This document shows positions 21,040 to 33,300 of a stretch of 64,000 nt of DNA, piece after piece. The position numbers were made by a program, and so were the translations under genes. This stretch comes from Hyaloscypha bicolor E. Lineage: Eukaryota > Ascomycota > Leotiomycetes > Helotiales > Hyaloscyphaceae. Where the stretch lies: assembly GCF_002865645.1 (NCBI RefSeq), contig NW_020194620.1, forward strand, positions 503,353 through 567,352, given 5' to 3'. Positions within the stretch are counted from its first letter, which is position 1, and each line of letters starts with the position of its first letter. The notes beneath the pieces were generated by a model. It saw only the letters and a list, made by a program, of their open reading frames with translations. It ran no database searches and had not been told where the DNA came from.

Positions 21040-23900
21040 CTTGCAGGTGTTGAGTTGACGCGGCAAGAGGGTATTTGGGAATGATTTGAGGTCTGGGAGG
21101 GACTGAGTTAAAGGACCGAAGAGGCTGAGATGTACACAAAAGGGTAGGAGGTTTGGTTGTGACTCGGTCGCAGTCGCGACTCGGGATGGTAACCGACGAT
21201 GGTGAGCGAAGACGACGGGTGGAGACACAAGGGGTGAATATGGAGCAGATTCCAAAAAGTAGAATAGCAAACTGTGCTCGTTGAAAGAGAATGGGAGAGT
21301 GTTGAGGGGGTAGAAGAGATCGTTCAGAGGAAGATGTAGTGTTGATGGGTGAAAGGAAGGACCAAGACGAAGCGAGAGAGCCTTTTATATTCGAGCTCTG
21401 TAGAGGCTATGACGTAGAGTAACAATGAGTGAATTCGCAAATCTCCAAAATCTATTTGTGTGAACGGCACATTGGCTTGGTGTCAATGTCCGAGGCGGAG
21501 CCGGTTCAATGTTGAATAGGCATCTTGAAGATAAAAAAGACGTCAGTAGTATTTGAAACTTTCTTCTGCCCCAGCGTTACCTTGGTATCTATTGTATTCG
21601 ATAGCAGTTAATAGGCCCTTGATACTGTGAGGAAAATGTTTGCTCATTTGTTATTCCTGCTCTCTTTCTTAGCCAGTGCAGATGGCTACTGGATGCTGGA
21701 CTTTTGTTTAATCTTCTCCATTATCTTATGAGTTCAAGACTCTTATTCTCAATACATTATCCGCCATCCCTGCTTGTAACATCATGGGACCCAGTCAGAC
21801 TATTCAGAATCATAGCATGTAACAGATATTTAAAATTCAAAAATTAGGAAAAGCGATTGATGAGCCTTTGAAGGTCGCATCAGGCATCAAAACAAAACCG
21901 ATCCTCATTTGAACTGAACTTGGATGTTATTCCAAATTGCAAGTCCTCAAAGCCCAGGATGCTAGGTATTCACGGAGGCAGAAGCAGGCTTGACGGGCGT
22001 AAGTGCGGGAGCACAGATAGCGAATAGGGGATCTTGCAGGATTAGTGCGGCTTCTAAATTTCACTCAGAAAACATTAATTTCGAAAATAATAAGTTCTTC
22101 AACTTTTCCCAAAATGAGGGTGCAATATATGACTTGTTGCAGAGGAGCAGAGATATTTTGCTGCAGTGAGGGCAAACCCCTGGTCCGTTCCCCTACATGC
22201 AAGAAACAATGACAAGAACCAGTAACCAAACGCACGAATATCTAGAAGACAAGAATGCAATGATTAACATACGCAGAGTACCAATGCAGCGTTATCAATA
22301 CCCGGTATATGTCCTTGGAAATATCTGGTAATGAAGGTGTCAATACAAATTGAGGCGCCTGGCGTACTACCTTCCAGCAAAGGTCCAATAATACCTTTGA
22401 ATTCCTATTGCAGGGACACGCTCCACGGACCTACGCAGAGCAGAGGTGCAAGGATCTTGACTTAGGCGAGGTTCAACGTCTCGTAGTCCATGCTTCCGAG
22501 AGGATTCACTGACCACTAGTTCTAGTGGGCCAGAACTAGAGGAATGCTGAAGCAAAGGTTTTAACGGATGTTATCAAGCATTTTCGTAGAGCCAGGTCAA
22601 GAGAAGAAGCCTAGAATCACTAGGGGTTCCTTATGCAGCAGCCACCCATCGCAGCGCTGACAGCACGCTTGCCCGTTGCCGTTCAACACTCCCTCCATGT
22701 AAGATTACATTTGATCTGGTGCAATATTTTCCTCGAAAACATCTACTTGTGCCTTGTTGTCCACCCTCTCGTTCCTTATTTGCAGTATCTCTTTACCAAA
22801 CTTTTTTAGTCAACACCCTGGAGGGGTTGACTTGAGGTTTCAGAGCAACGGCAACAACTTGGAGGTCGAACTCTTCTGGCATATGAGGATGAGGAGTAGG
22901 TGGCGTAATGGGATGGAGGAGTTCCGCTCGCTGTGTCTTCTCATGGACGCTCATGTGTGCAATACAGATGCATCGGAAAGCTTTCGTCGTAATGGGGGTG
23001 CCAATCTTGACTATTTTCGCCGACAGTTGTAGTTTTGCGGTTGAGCACTTCGAGAAAGGGGATCGAGATTGTCGCTGAGTCTTTGGGACTGACGCCTTGC
23101 TCTCTCGTAGACTGTGCCGCCTCGCGCTTCTCTCTCGCAAATTGATGTCATTGTATCGCAGTACTCACTTCCCAATTTTGCGCCCCAGATCGGAACTTGA
23201 TGTCGGATGGTCGCATGGTCGATTGGCAGGACCTGGGGTCATGCTCCCTGTCTCGCAGAATTCGTTGCAACAGGGAAGAAGTGGATAGGAAAGACGAGAG
23301 AGGTTAAGGGCAGGAATACATGGCGAGGTGGAAAGGGCAGCAGTAGAGGCTGCAACTCGTAGGTGGAACGAGAGAATGCGATGTTTTGAACGTCACGAGA
23401 CCATGAAGAGAGGGTGAAGTCGACGGCCTTCCGCCAAGAGCGAGCCTGCGTACAGGGAGAACTTCCTTCTAGCTGCAAACGCTCGAAGTGTCTCGATACA
23501 GAATCAAACGGTGTTTTGCTTTAATTTGGCGAGGTGTCCATTACACGTGACGAACTTCCCCTGAAGCCAACAAACCCGAATGCTTCCCCAAGAAACCCTA
23601 AAGCAACGCATGACCTGCCCGAAAAGCTCAATAAACTCAATCGCATGACGGCAGCAATTTTCCTTGTACAAAAGATTATTCCGCATTTGCAAAAAGTCGG
23701 GCAGAAATCCCCAATATCAAAAACCAGCCCGTCTCACGTGAGTTTTCGCCAAAAACCCAGGTCATGCTGTGTTTCGCTCACTACCAGCCCTGCGGGCTTG
23801 GCTGCAGAGTTTTGCCTTTTTGAATCAAGCAATCTCTCCTTACCCTTCTTCCTTTCTTTTGCCTTTTGCATACAAGATAGTCATGAGGATAACCAGGAAC
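21040..23900. other. Gene-poor region between Cys-rich gene and transposon
   Basis: About 2.9 kb. The first 350 bases are probably promoter and leader of the Cys-rich gene. The remainder holds only short ORFs without coding character. A CTCACGTGAG palindrome is at 23733-23742. I see no tRNA, repeat or gene to report here. Confidence 0.5.
21382..21389 (-). promoter_or_regulatory. Candidate TATA box of the modular Cys-rich gene
   Basis: TATAAAAG on the minus strand, about 340 nt upstream of the ATG at 21039. It implies a long 5' leader if it is used. It is the clearest TATA-like site in this 5' region. Confidence 0.4.
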
Positions 23901-23904
23901 GAGC
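23901..23904. repeat. Target-site duplication, left copy (GAGC)
   Basis: GAGC directly precedes the left terminus TGTAAAGG and matches GAGC at 26784-26787 directly after the right terminus. Confidence 0.7.
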
Positions 23905-23945
23905 TGTAAAGGCCCATTCCCCAATACGAGCGGTTTACCAATCGG
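23905..23945 (+). repeat. Left terminal inverted repeat
   Basis: Starts TGTAAAGGCCCATTCC and pairs with 26743-26783 over 41 bases with one mismatch at base 4 (A here, G in the other copy). Confidence 0.85.
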
Positions 23946-24149
23946 GGGTCCCCATTACCCAATCGCGCACTACGATTGGTCAATGGGAGGGGAATACGAG
24001 ATGGGGAGGCCGATTGCCCAATCGTTTACTCCCATTGGTTAATCGGGAGGCCGATTACCTAATCGGGAAATATTTCGGTTTCGGCTTTTATGAAAATTGA
24101 AGATATATTAGTATATTCCATATCCCCCCCCCCTTTTCCCCTCTTTTAC

Positions 24150-26170
24150 CCCCTTTACTTTCTTGCTCTCACATTGCGTTTAGGGGCTACTTTAGCTCCC
24201 CTAGCTCTTTTTGCCCCCCTTTTGACTTGGTAATCAGCTAATTCCTCTATACTAGCCCCATCCTTACGTGGCTCTTCAATCGCTACTCTCTTCTTTACTC
24301 TCTCAGATGCCCTCCCTGCCTTTTGAACTAATGTAATCGAACCACGATTATTTTCCAGTGTAATTACTTTAGATAGGGTAATTCTAGCTTTTTTGAGAGC
24401 TGCCCCTTCTGTTGGAAGTTCATAAGTTGCTTGAGAAGCAATCTTATTAAGGGTACTAGCTGGCCAGAGAATAGTAAGTTCGCCATGCTTAGTTACTAAG
24501 CAATACCCCTAAATATAGTTAGCTTAAGTAATAATATATCTTCAAGTAAATTACGTACCTTTACTGTTTTTTCCAAGACTCTGACTAGAATCCTTGCAGA
24601 TTCAGTACCAAAGCGATATTGCTTTGGGATCTGTAAGGTAGCGGTTTCTTGAGCTTTATACTCCAGAGCCTTTGCACTAGCTCTCTTTACCATATTCTCC
24701 TTCTATTTCCTTATATACTCCGCAACCCTCTTGGTCAGTTCAGATAAAATCATCTCCTTCTACTCCTGTTCAACTTCAATATCCTTATTAATAAATAAGC
24801 CTTCCTCTATATCTTCCTCTCCTGATCCCTCTCCTAATCTCTCTCTTGATCCCTCAGAATTTCCCCCTAAAATAGCACGTGTCTTGTACTCCTGGAAATC
24901 AGCCGGTGGTTGCCTTCCAAACCATACCTTATATGGTGTACTACCCCTAGGTAAAGTAGAGCTTGATATAGTATTAATTATCTATATAATTAAAGGAAGT
25001 AATTATATCTAGGATTATATACTAGTATCTGTATGTATAGCTCGCAATCGTCTCTTAAAGATACGATTAGTAATCTCAATAGAGCCTTGCGATTAGGGAT
25101 AGTAAGCTCGTCCCCGTATAATCTTTATCCCTCTCTTCTTGCAAACCTCAATTACTTTTCCCTTGAACTCACCCCTATTATTACAGGCTAGAATGGCAAT
25201 ATACCCATTATTATTTAGCCATTTAATAAGCTCGTCAGTAGCTTTGTCTGCAGACTTAGCCTTAAGCCCCCGGATCCAGACAAACTTGGAAAATGGCATT
25301 TTAATTACCAAATCTATATATATTCTCCGTCCGGATCATACTATAATAATATATTAGTAAGTGGTATGGATGGAAAATTAATAAAATCGCAAAAATCGCG
25401 AAAATCGTAAAAATTGCAGGAAAAGCTCAAAAATACAAGAAATGCAAGAAATACAGGAAAGGCTAAAAAATAGGGGTAAAGTATATAACTTAGAGGTAAT
25501 CATATAACTAAAAATGCACTTATACGAAAATCTATTAAATCCAGTACTATATACTATCCAGGATAATGAGAGTAAATCGGCTTTATTATAATATTACTCT
25601 TTTGAATCTGTTATTTATTATAGTATATATAATATATAGATATCCAGGCATTATCGTCCCTGGAGAGGCTATAATAAAGCTTATATTAGTAATTAAATAT
25701 GGTATTAAAGCCTATAGTAAAATTAGCCTAAGATTAGAAGGGGGGGGAATAGGTAATTTACTTATATATATTAACTTCTCGTATATAGTAGTAAGGATCT
25801 CAAAGGCATTATTATAGCAAATAACGTAAGTTACCGGTATAATCTCCCCAAGGCAAGTATTATAGTACTTCTTACGATATACCTGGCCATCTTGAAGCTT
25901 GTACTTCTTAGACTCAAGCTTCATATTAGACTAGTATCTTCTCTCTGCCTTGGTTTTACCAAAAGGAGCTGTATTAGGGTTCTTTAGCTACTACCTGATC
26001 TCGTACCGTTTAAGAATAGTAAGAATCTTCTTATTACCCCCCTTAGTAAGCCTCTTATCCCATGCAATCTCATCTTTAGCAGACCAATTATTAGTAGGCT
26101 CAATAGTAACAGGGGAAGGCAAGAATTAGGTACCTGAAATACGTGCTCCTGGAACAGTAATATCAAAATA
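24150..26170 (-). pseudogene. Degenerate integrase-like transposase
   Basis: Minus-strand fragments in N-to-C order. About 26100-25990 gives DKRLTKGGNKKILTILKRY. 25924-25712 gives an H2C2-like region (YKLQDGQVYRKKYYN, EIIPVTYVICYNNAFEI). 25311-25093 gives the core (FSKFVWIRGLKAKSADK, then CNNRGEFKGKVIEVCKKRGI, GRAYYP). After a stop comes SQGSIEITNRIFKRRL, which carries the expected catalytic Glu about 35 residues after the second Asp position. 24693-24150 gives a basic C-terminal region. At the second catalytic site the usual SDNGGEF reads CNNRGEF, so the Asp is replaced by Asn. The fragments lie in several frames with internal stops; the gene is dead. No reconstruction is attempted here. Confidence 0.75.
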
Positions 26171-26664
26171 TTATTCTATATGGCCATAAATATACTAGCG
26201 TAGTATATGTAGAGATGGAGAGGAACGAAGGATTAAGAGAGACATATTAATAAAGTAGATTGAGAGGTATAATAAGTAAATTGAGAAGAGGTATAAGAAG
26301 TAGATTGAGAAGAAGTATAATAAGTTAGCAAAAGGGTCAGTGAAGTATATAAATTATAGAGCAAATAGCCCCTGATATATACTTCTACTCCTTTTCTAGT
26401 ATATACTTTAGCTCCCATTAATACTTAGAACTCCTAAAATGAAGCCTATAATGCTATAGGATATAGTATAAATAAGTAAGATATAATAATACAAAGAAAT
26501 GAGAATTGAGGATATACTTTTAATAAGGCCATACTATGGCATAAATAGTAATTCCAAAGTAAAGGGGGGCATATAGGGGTAAAGATATATTTAGGATATA
26601 CTAGTAGATTTATTAGTTTTAGCCTCCCTTAAGGCCGAGACCCCAATATTATGCGATTATTAAA

Positions 26665-26687
26665 TCGGGACCCACTGTGGGTCCCGA
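26665..26687. repeat. Perfect palindrome near the right transposon end
   Basis: Arms of 11 bases (TCGGGACCCAC and its complement) around a single central T, about 55 bp inside the right inverted repeat. It could form a hairpin or be a paired protein-binding site. Confidence 0.8.
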
Positions 26688-26742
26688 ATCGTATCCAACC
26701 CCCTATTAGTAAATGGGCTTACCCGATTAGGCAATCGGGGGG

Positions 26743-26783
26743 CCGATTGGTAAACCGCTCGTATTGGGGAATGGGCCTTCACA
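26743..26783 (-). repeat. Right terminal inverted repeat
   Basis: Reverse complement starts TGTGAAGGCCCATTCC and matches the left end over 41 bases with one mismatch. Confidence 0.85.
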
Positions 26784-26787
26784 GAGC
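26784..26787. repeat. Target-site duplication, right copy (GAGC)
   Basis: Direct repeat of 23901-23904, immediately after the terminal ACA of the element. Confidence 0.7.
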
Positions 26788-27385
26788 GAGCTCCTGCCTT
26801 GGAGTCGTTTGTACTTTTCCTCTTCTTTGCCTAAGTCAACACTCGAGGAGATCGAGGATATAAATGGAAGTTGTCTCGTCTTAAGTGGGCGGTTTGTATC
26901 AATTAAACGAGCATGGCGAGACCGCGCAGAGAGGGTGAAGGTCCTGAGATTAAATAGTTCAGTGTTTTGAGTAGTAGAATCGAAGGAGAGGGCAGTCGCG
27001 AATGCGGTTCAAAATTGTGCGGAGCAAATAGAGGATTCAATATCATTTGGCAATAGCAATAACAGACGCAAAAACGGAGTGTCCACAGAATTCGCATAAT
27101 CAATAACATGCAGTGACTTTGGGGGATTTTTGATGTTGATTTCATCTCATACAGGGTATCATGGTATTCCTCGTGCTTCGTTGATCGCCATATCTGCGCC
27201 AGCCATTTTTACATGTGTACAGGAAGCTGCTGCCCCGCCACCAATACCATTATAACCCGCCATTTCAACGTTATCTACTCTACAAAATCGAGAACCCAGA
27301 CAAGATATCCATTGATTCGTTATGATCCTACGCTCCTCTGCTTCAAAACGCCGTCAATGCATACAGAAGTCGCGAAGGGGGAGCT
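26788..27385. other. Intergenic, 3' of the SANT-domain gene
   Basis: Between the transposon and the stop codon of the minus-strand SANT gene. It likely holds that gene's 3' untranslated region. No gene is seen. Confidence 0.5.
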
Positions 27386-30300
27386 TTAGTAGCGTCGAGC
27401 ACCATCTAAGCGTCTCTGTTCATCAAGCCGCTGCTGCTGCTCCTCCATTCTTCGATGTTCCTCCATTCGCCGCTGCTCCTCCATTCGTCGTTGCTCGTCA
27501 ATGCGTCGTTGCTCGTCAATCTCTCTTTGTCTTTGCCTCTGATGATAGACCTCTTCTTGCATCCGCGCCTCTGCATCTTGAGCGGGTGCATATCGATCCT
27601 GACTCGGGTGCTGTTGTTGCTGGTATTGCATGGATGTGCCAGGATGATGAGTGGCTTGTGCATAGCTTTGCTGAACCGGAGTGGGTGCCGAGGTCGTTTG
27701 ATACCGTCCGTCAAAGCTGTTGCCTCGAGACCGATGCAGAGGACGTTGAGTGGCGTACTGGGTCGGCGGAGACGCAGTATGGCCCTGGCTCTGTCCAAAT
27801 ACGAGATGCCGATGGTTAGGAAGTGGTTGCTGCTGAGATTGAGGGTGGTAGGTAGGTCCAAGTTGGGGCGAACCCGCAGCACTGTGTTGCTGTTGTTGCA
27901 TCAGGTATTGCGGTGGACGTGAATAATAATCACGCTCAGAAGGTTGAGCCAAGTCAAGTGGTGATCCCGCTGGCTGGCGGATGGTTGGGGGCTGAGATGT
28001 GGAAGGAGTTGCGGAATAAGGGGAATCCTTCAGTCTCGGCTGTGAAGGAGCTGCACGCGCATATCCACCAGATATTCCATGAACTTCGCTGTGAACCTGC
28101 TCACGTCGAATAGGCGGGGGCTGGGAACTCATCGATTGACGCGGTGGCTGCGAATACATTTGCTGTTGCTGCTGTTGCTGCATTGCAGGTGGAGGGTATC
28201 CACTACGGTTGTCGAAGCCAGTTGGGGTATAACTTCGAGAGTGCCCCATAGACGAGGTGTGTTGATGCAAAGAGTGAGGGGCCGGCTGAGAATAGGAGTG
28301 CTGAGCCGGGGGAAGTTGCTGCTGCTGTGGGACTGGCTGCGCTCCCATCTGTTGGGGGATTGGTTGCGAGGTTTGTGACGGCGGCTGCGAAGAACCACCA
28401 GAGTAGCGAGATGGCTGCAACGGATGCTGTGGGGGCGGAGTATGGGATGCCTGTGAAGCGTGCAAAGAAGAGACGGAAACATCGCTCGGACGTTTGGGTG
28501 GTGTGGGACGTGGGTCGCTGGGTTCGTCGTTGTTCAATAATGACATGATGCTTGATGTCTTCCGGACAGTCTCTTGTCTTATAGCTACGACAGGAGCTGG
28601 TTGTGGAGGCGGTGCAGAGTAAGCTTCCTGGCCCGTGGGTGGTGCACTCATTGGCGGGCGCGGCAATGCTGGAGAAGGACTGGACTTCATCTCACGCGGA
28701 CCACTAGCGTTGTCACCCAAGAAAGTACGTCCAGGCTGCGGAGGTCGAGGTGGGAACTGCTGAGGCAGAGCTGTACGGCGCACTTCAGTGGCAGCAGGAG
28801 GAGTTGGCTTTGGTGGATCCGGCCTCGAATGCGGGACGCTGTTGCTATGAATTGAAGAGGGAGCATACGGTTCGTACTGGTGTACACTTGCAACCACCTC
28901 AGGCTCCTGCTTCATTTGGAAATGGCGTTCGCGTTGCATAGCTTGCTGTTGCTGTTGCTGTTGCTGCTCCCTCTGTTCTCGCTCAAGACGCAATGCTGAT
29001 TGTCGTTCAAGGTGGGCCTCTTGGGCAACCATAAGTGAACGCTGTGACACTGCATCGGCTTGGATGATAGGTCGCGGTGGTGTGTCGGTGGTGAAGAAAC
29101 CCATGGGCGGCCCGCGCGAAGCCCTCGATTGCTGCTGCTGCTGCTGCTGCTGCACTGGTTGTGGAGCCTGCTGGATCGGCTGAGGCGGAAGATGCTTATT
29201 CAGCACTGAGGCTGCAGTAGGGGGCTGAATCTGGGCAACAGGGCCAGCTTGAGCCAAAGCAGGGAAGCGTGTGCTCAGCGTAGGTTGTGGAGGCGAGGTA
29301 TGTGTCAATGAGTTCTGACCAGTAGAGGCCATATCCTCAACCCCTTCCATCGCAGATCCGGATCTCTGGGCAGTGCCGGTAGGCATATCATAACGTCTCT
29401 TTGGAAGGGATGTAGGCTGTGGAAGCGGACCTGTTTCTTCGCCCCGCGATTTCTTGTCATCCGCATCTCTTGCAATGTCCTCCCATTCCTTCATCTTCCC
29501 CGAATCTACTTGGCGTTGATAATAATTCTTGACCTGCGTCTGGATGTTAGCGACACAACGACTCTTGTTGCTGTCAGACGGTACAACAAGCCATTGTTGA
29601 AAAACGGTGCGGTATACCATTATGTGTGTCTTTGAAGTCATCCACTTTGCAATTCCATGCCAATCGGTGCCAAAGTGTCGCAACAGCGCCGGGAAATCTG
29701 TTTGCTCAGGAACACTCCAATAGCTTGATGTTTGTTGGATGTTCCGTCGGTCTTGTGGCGAATCAAAATTCGTCGGTGGAGCAGAGCCAAGGCGTTCTTG
29801 AGAGGGAAATGGTTGTTGCACGGAGTCGAAATTGACCGTCTGAGAAGGGTTGGGTCTTTCTGCTGGGACATAAGGAGGAGCGAAACTTGCTTGACTTGAT
29901 CCAGCGCCATCATATTGTGGTGGGAGGCGAGATGGGCCTCCCGATTCACGACGATTCTTCCAATCTGCTACAGAAGGTGGTGTTGGTGACTCGGCATGAC
30001 GGTTTGCAGGGTTGACCGGAGCCGCAGCAAGGAGTTGGTTGTTTTTGGATTGCTTCGTGCCCTTCTCGCGAGGCACTTTTGTCTTCCTCTTGATAGGTGC
30101 AGCATCACCGTTTGCATCCCCTTTCGGTGCTGCAGCAGTCTTTCTTCCTGGAGTCGGTGCTGGACTGGCGACCTCGCTTTCGCTTGCAGGGGTTTCAAAT
30201 GGCCAAACGGGCGCTGCAGCTCTTCGCGGGCGACGTCGCTCTCCATTCTCCCCGTCTTGGCCATCCTCAGCCTCCTCACGGCCAACTCCGAGATCAGCCA

Positions 30301-33300
30301 TTAACGCATTTGACTTTGGTTTAGGTCCGCCTGCCTTGCGTCCTCTCCTCCTCTTGGGTTGCTTCTTCAACTTCTCCTTCAGACTCGATGGGTGTTTGAC
30401 AAGGTAATAGTGTTGGATGCAGGCCTTGTAATCACGACCCGGAAGAGCCTCGGCAATCTTGCTGAATTGCTTGGGGGACTCAAGATAGGATTCCTCGAAG
30501 ATCCGAGCTTCTTCTTCCGTAAAGTTGTCGATAGGTTCTCCGTATTCCAGAACCGCGAATGATCTCTCGAATGATACAAGGTGAGTCTTGTCAATATATT
30601 CGTTCGCCTCCCATTCTTCTTCATCCCAAGCCATGTCAGGTATTTTGGCTTCCTTTGCACTGGCAGTTCTAGCCCTGGCAACACGCTCTTCTCGCTCCTT
30701 GGTCTCCTTTGCTTCTTGCTCGGACTCTCGAAGAACTCTCTCAATGTCATGCTCAGTTGCGAATCTGCTGCCCGTTCTGCGCTGGGGTTCTGGTTTCGCT
30801 CCGGCAGACGGCATGGCTGAGGGACGAGGAGCTGCAGCTTCCGCAGCGGCCCTAGCTCGTGACTTCTCAAACTTTTCCCTGCTGGCTTTTGCAGCAGGGT
30901 CGTCAGAAAAGTCGGTCCATTGCCGATATTCAAGATACCGCTGCTTCCAATCCTGGCGGGCGAGTTCCTGTTCCCTCGCACGACGCTCTTTAGTGTCTTG
31001 AATATCCTTCTTCACCCGTGCTTCGACCTCGGGGTCTGCCTTTAGTGTCTGAAGAAATTCTTCATCTTCGTCCCACTTCTTGCAGTTGAACCTTCGCAGA
31101 CTGGAGGGTGAAGGAGTTCTCATTTGCTTCCTGACGGACTCAAGTGCTTCAACGTTCTCTGCTTCGCTCAGATCACGTTCGCTCGCTGCTGCGAACTCAT
31201 CCGACATCATTAGCTTCCGTGCTCTGCCACTGAGAGGAGGGTGATTCGGTTCGTCGTCATTGGCTACTGCGAACTCGTTGGACATCATTGGCTTGCGTGG
31301 CCTAACGATGGAAGCGGGCTGATTCGATTCATCGTCGCTTGTTGCTGCAAACTCGTCCGACATCAGTGGCTTCCGAGGTCTGCCTTTCGTTGCAGGTTCT
31401 AATTCGTCCGCCATCATCGGCATCCGGGGTTTCATGTTAGTTGCAGATTTACTGGTTTCATCGTCGCTCTCAGCTGCAAATTCATCGGACATCATTGGCT
31501 TTCGTGGTGTACTAGTAGCGGTAGTTTTGGTTGTTTTTGTTTGCATCGATGTGAATTCACCACTGTTAGGTTCAGCTTGAGAAGGAACACCATTCTGTTC
31601 ATCCATGCTCGCCTCGTTGCGTTGAGCAGCTGCCAAAGCTTCTGTAACAAGAACAATCTCTTTAGTGGTGCCATTCGTCAATGGTTCTGCATCAATCTCT
31701 TCCAGCGGCGTGTTGGAATGACTCTTGCCTTTACTTTCGGCATTTGGAGCTAAGGAAGTGGGCGTAGAAGATGATTCAGGGTCAGGCTGCTCTTCAACCT
31801 CCGGAGCGATGCAAGGTTCGGGAGCGGCAGGCTCTTCCGGAGAATCGTCAACCATCGACTCGATGATTGGTTTGACGAACACTGCCTCAGGTTCTTCCCG
31901 TGGCTTGATTGGATTGTCCTCTCTGATTTGGTCAACCTTTTCCTGCAGTTTTGAAATTTCCTGCTCAAAGTAGCCATCCTCGAAATCATCGCCAGAATCG
32001 GAATCTGATAGGTCATCGGGGATGCCATCAAAAACTGGTGATTTGCGAGGCTTTTCAAGACGCTTTCCGGTGACTGACTTCCGCTTGCGGGTGGGTTCCT
32101 GTGGAGGTCGGTCGTTAACACTTGTAGGGACAGGTGGATCCGGTGTCTTCGACCGAGAATATTGGCGGCTGTCTTTACGGTCTGTCTTGACTTCATCTAT
32201 ATCCCCACGGGTTCCGGGGGACTGAGCGGGGACGGATTGTGGAGAAATAGCGGTCGTAGGCGACGGAAAACTTGGAGGTTCAATCTTCATCGGATCGGGT
32301 CGTTGACTGCTGGCCTTGAGATTTGGGTTGACCCATTTGGCCGATGTGAACTTTGTTCCCGATCGGTGGTACTCTCCTTTGGGGAGTTGGGCGCGAGGAG
32401 CGGTCGGAACAGCCACACCCGGAACAGGACCTGATGTATTGTCGGACGCGACTGCGGCAGGACTTGCTGCGGAAGCGATAGGAACATTGGAAGAGCCGAA
32501 AGCAGGAACCTGCGGAGGTGGTGTTGCTGATGGTTGAGTTCGACGACCCCAACTTTGATCAGGAGACCGACTTCGACCAGGATGTCTATGATATTCATCG
32601 TAATAACCTCGACCACGCCCACTTCGGCCACCGCCTCGAGCTCTGCCATAGCCTCGCGTGAAAGATTGATTTTCAGATGATGGTGAGCCACCTGACAAGG
32701 GCCCATCCCGTGAGCCTCGACGAGTGCGATCTAAGTCGATGCTTGGCGGTGGATCTCGAATATCACGGGTGGAGTAATTCGGTGAACGGCCTCGCCCCGG
32801 AGGCGGTGATTGTCTTCGACCTCTGTAGCTTTCTCGTCCCCATATTCGATCTCGTCCTCTATCGTCACGGAACTGCGGTGGGCCCCTGTCATCTCGTCTA
32901 TCTCGATAATCTCTCTCAGGTTCGCGGCCTCTGTCTCGACTATCATCACGCCAACCTCGGCCTCTGCCACGGCTCCGGTCGCCTCTGTATTCCCCTCTGT
33001 ATGGACCAAAGTCTCCTCGGTAATCAGAACCATAGTTGGAGGCTCGGGGGCCGGTCGGAGCATCAATCAAACCCTTTGGACCTCTTGGGGGTTCGCGTGG
33101 AGGAAAATCTCGAGAGGACTCGCGACCGATTGGCTCTCGAAATGCTTCTCGGTTTGACGCAAACGCATTGTGGTTGTTGGCCCGCGCGTCTGGGATCGAT
33201 GATCGTCGTCGCTCGATACCACGTCCTGAACCACCTCTGAACTCGTCCCTATCGTTGTATCTTCCTGGTGATTGGTCTCGCGGGGAGCGACGGGACTCAC

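Larger units (their letters stand above)
23905..26783. mobile_element. Integrase-type cut-and-paste DNA transposon (Ginger-like), decayed
   Basis: A 2879-bp element bounded by 41-bp terminal inverted repeats (23905-23945 and 26743-26783) that differ at one position. The ends read TGTAAAGGCCC and, inverted, TGTGAAGGCCC, i.e. TGT...ACA termini, and a 4-bp duplication (GAGC) flanks them. The interior is AT-rich and carries the remains of one minus-strand transposase with a retroviral-type integrase core. Integrase-like transposases with inverted repeats, TGT ends and 4-bp duplications are the hallmark of the Ginger superfamily, although known Ginger1 targets are CCGG/CCGT. Subterminal copies of CCAATCG/CGATTGG lie inside both ends. 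It is inactive as it stands because of stops and frameshifts. Confidence 0.8.
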
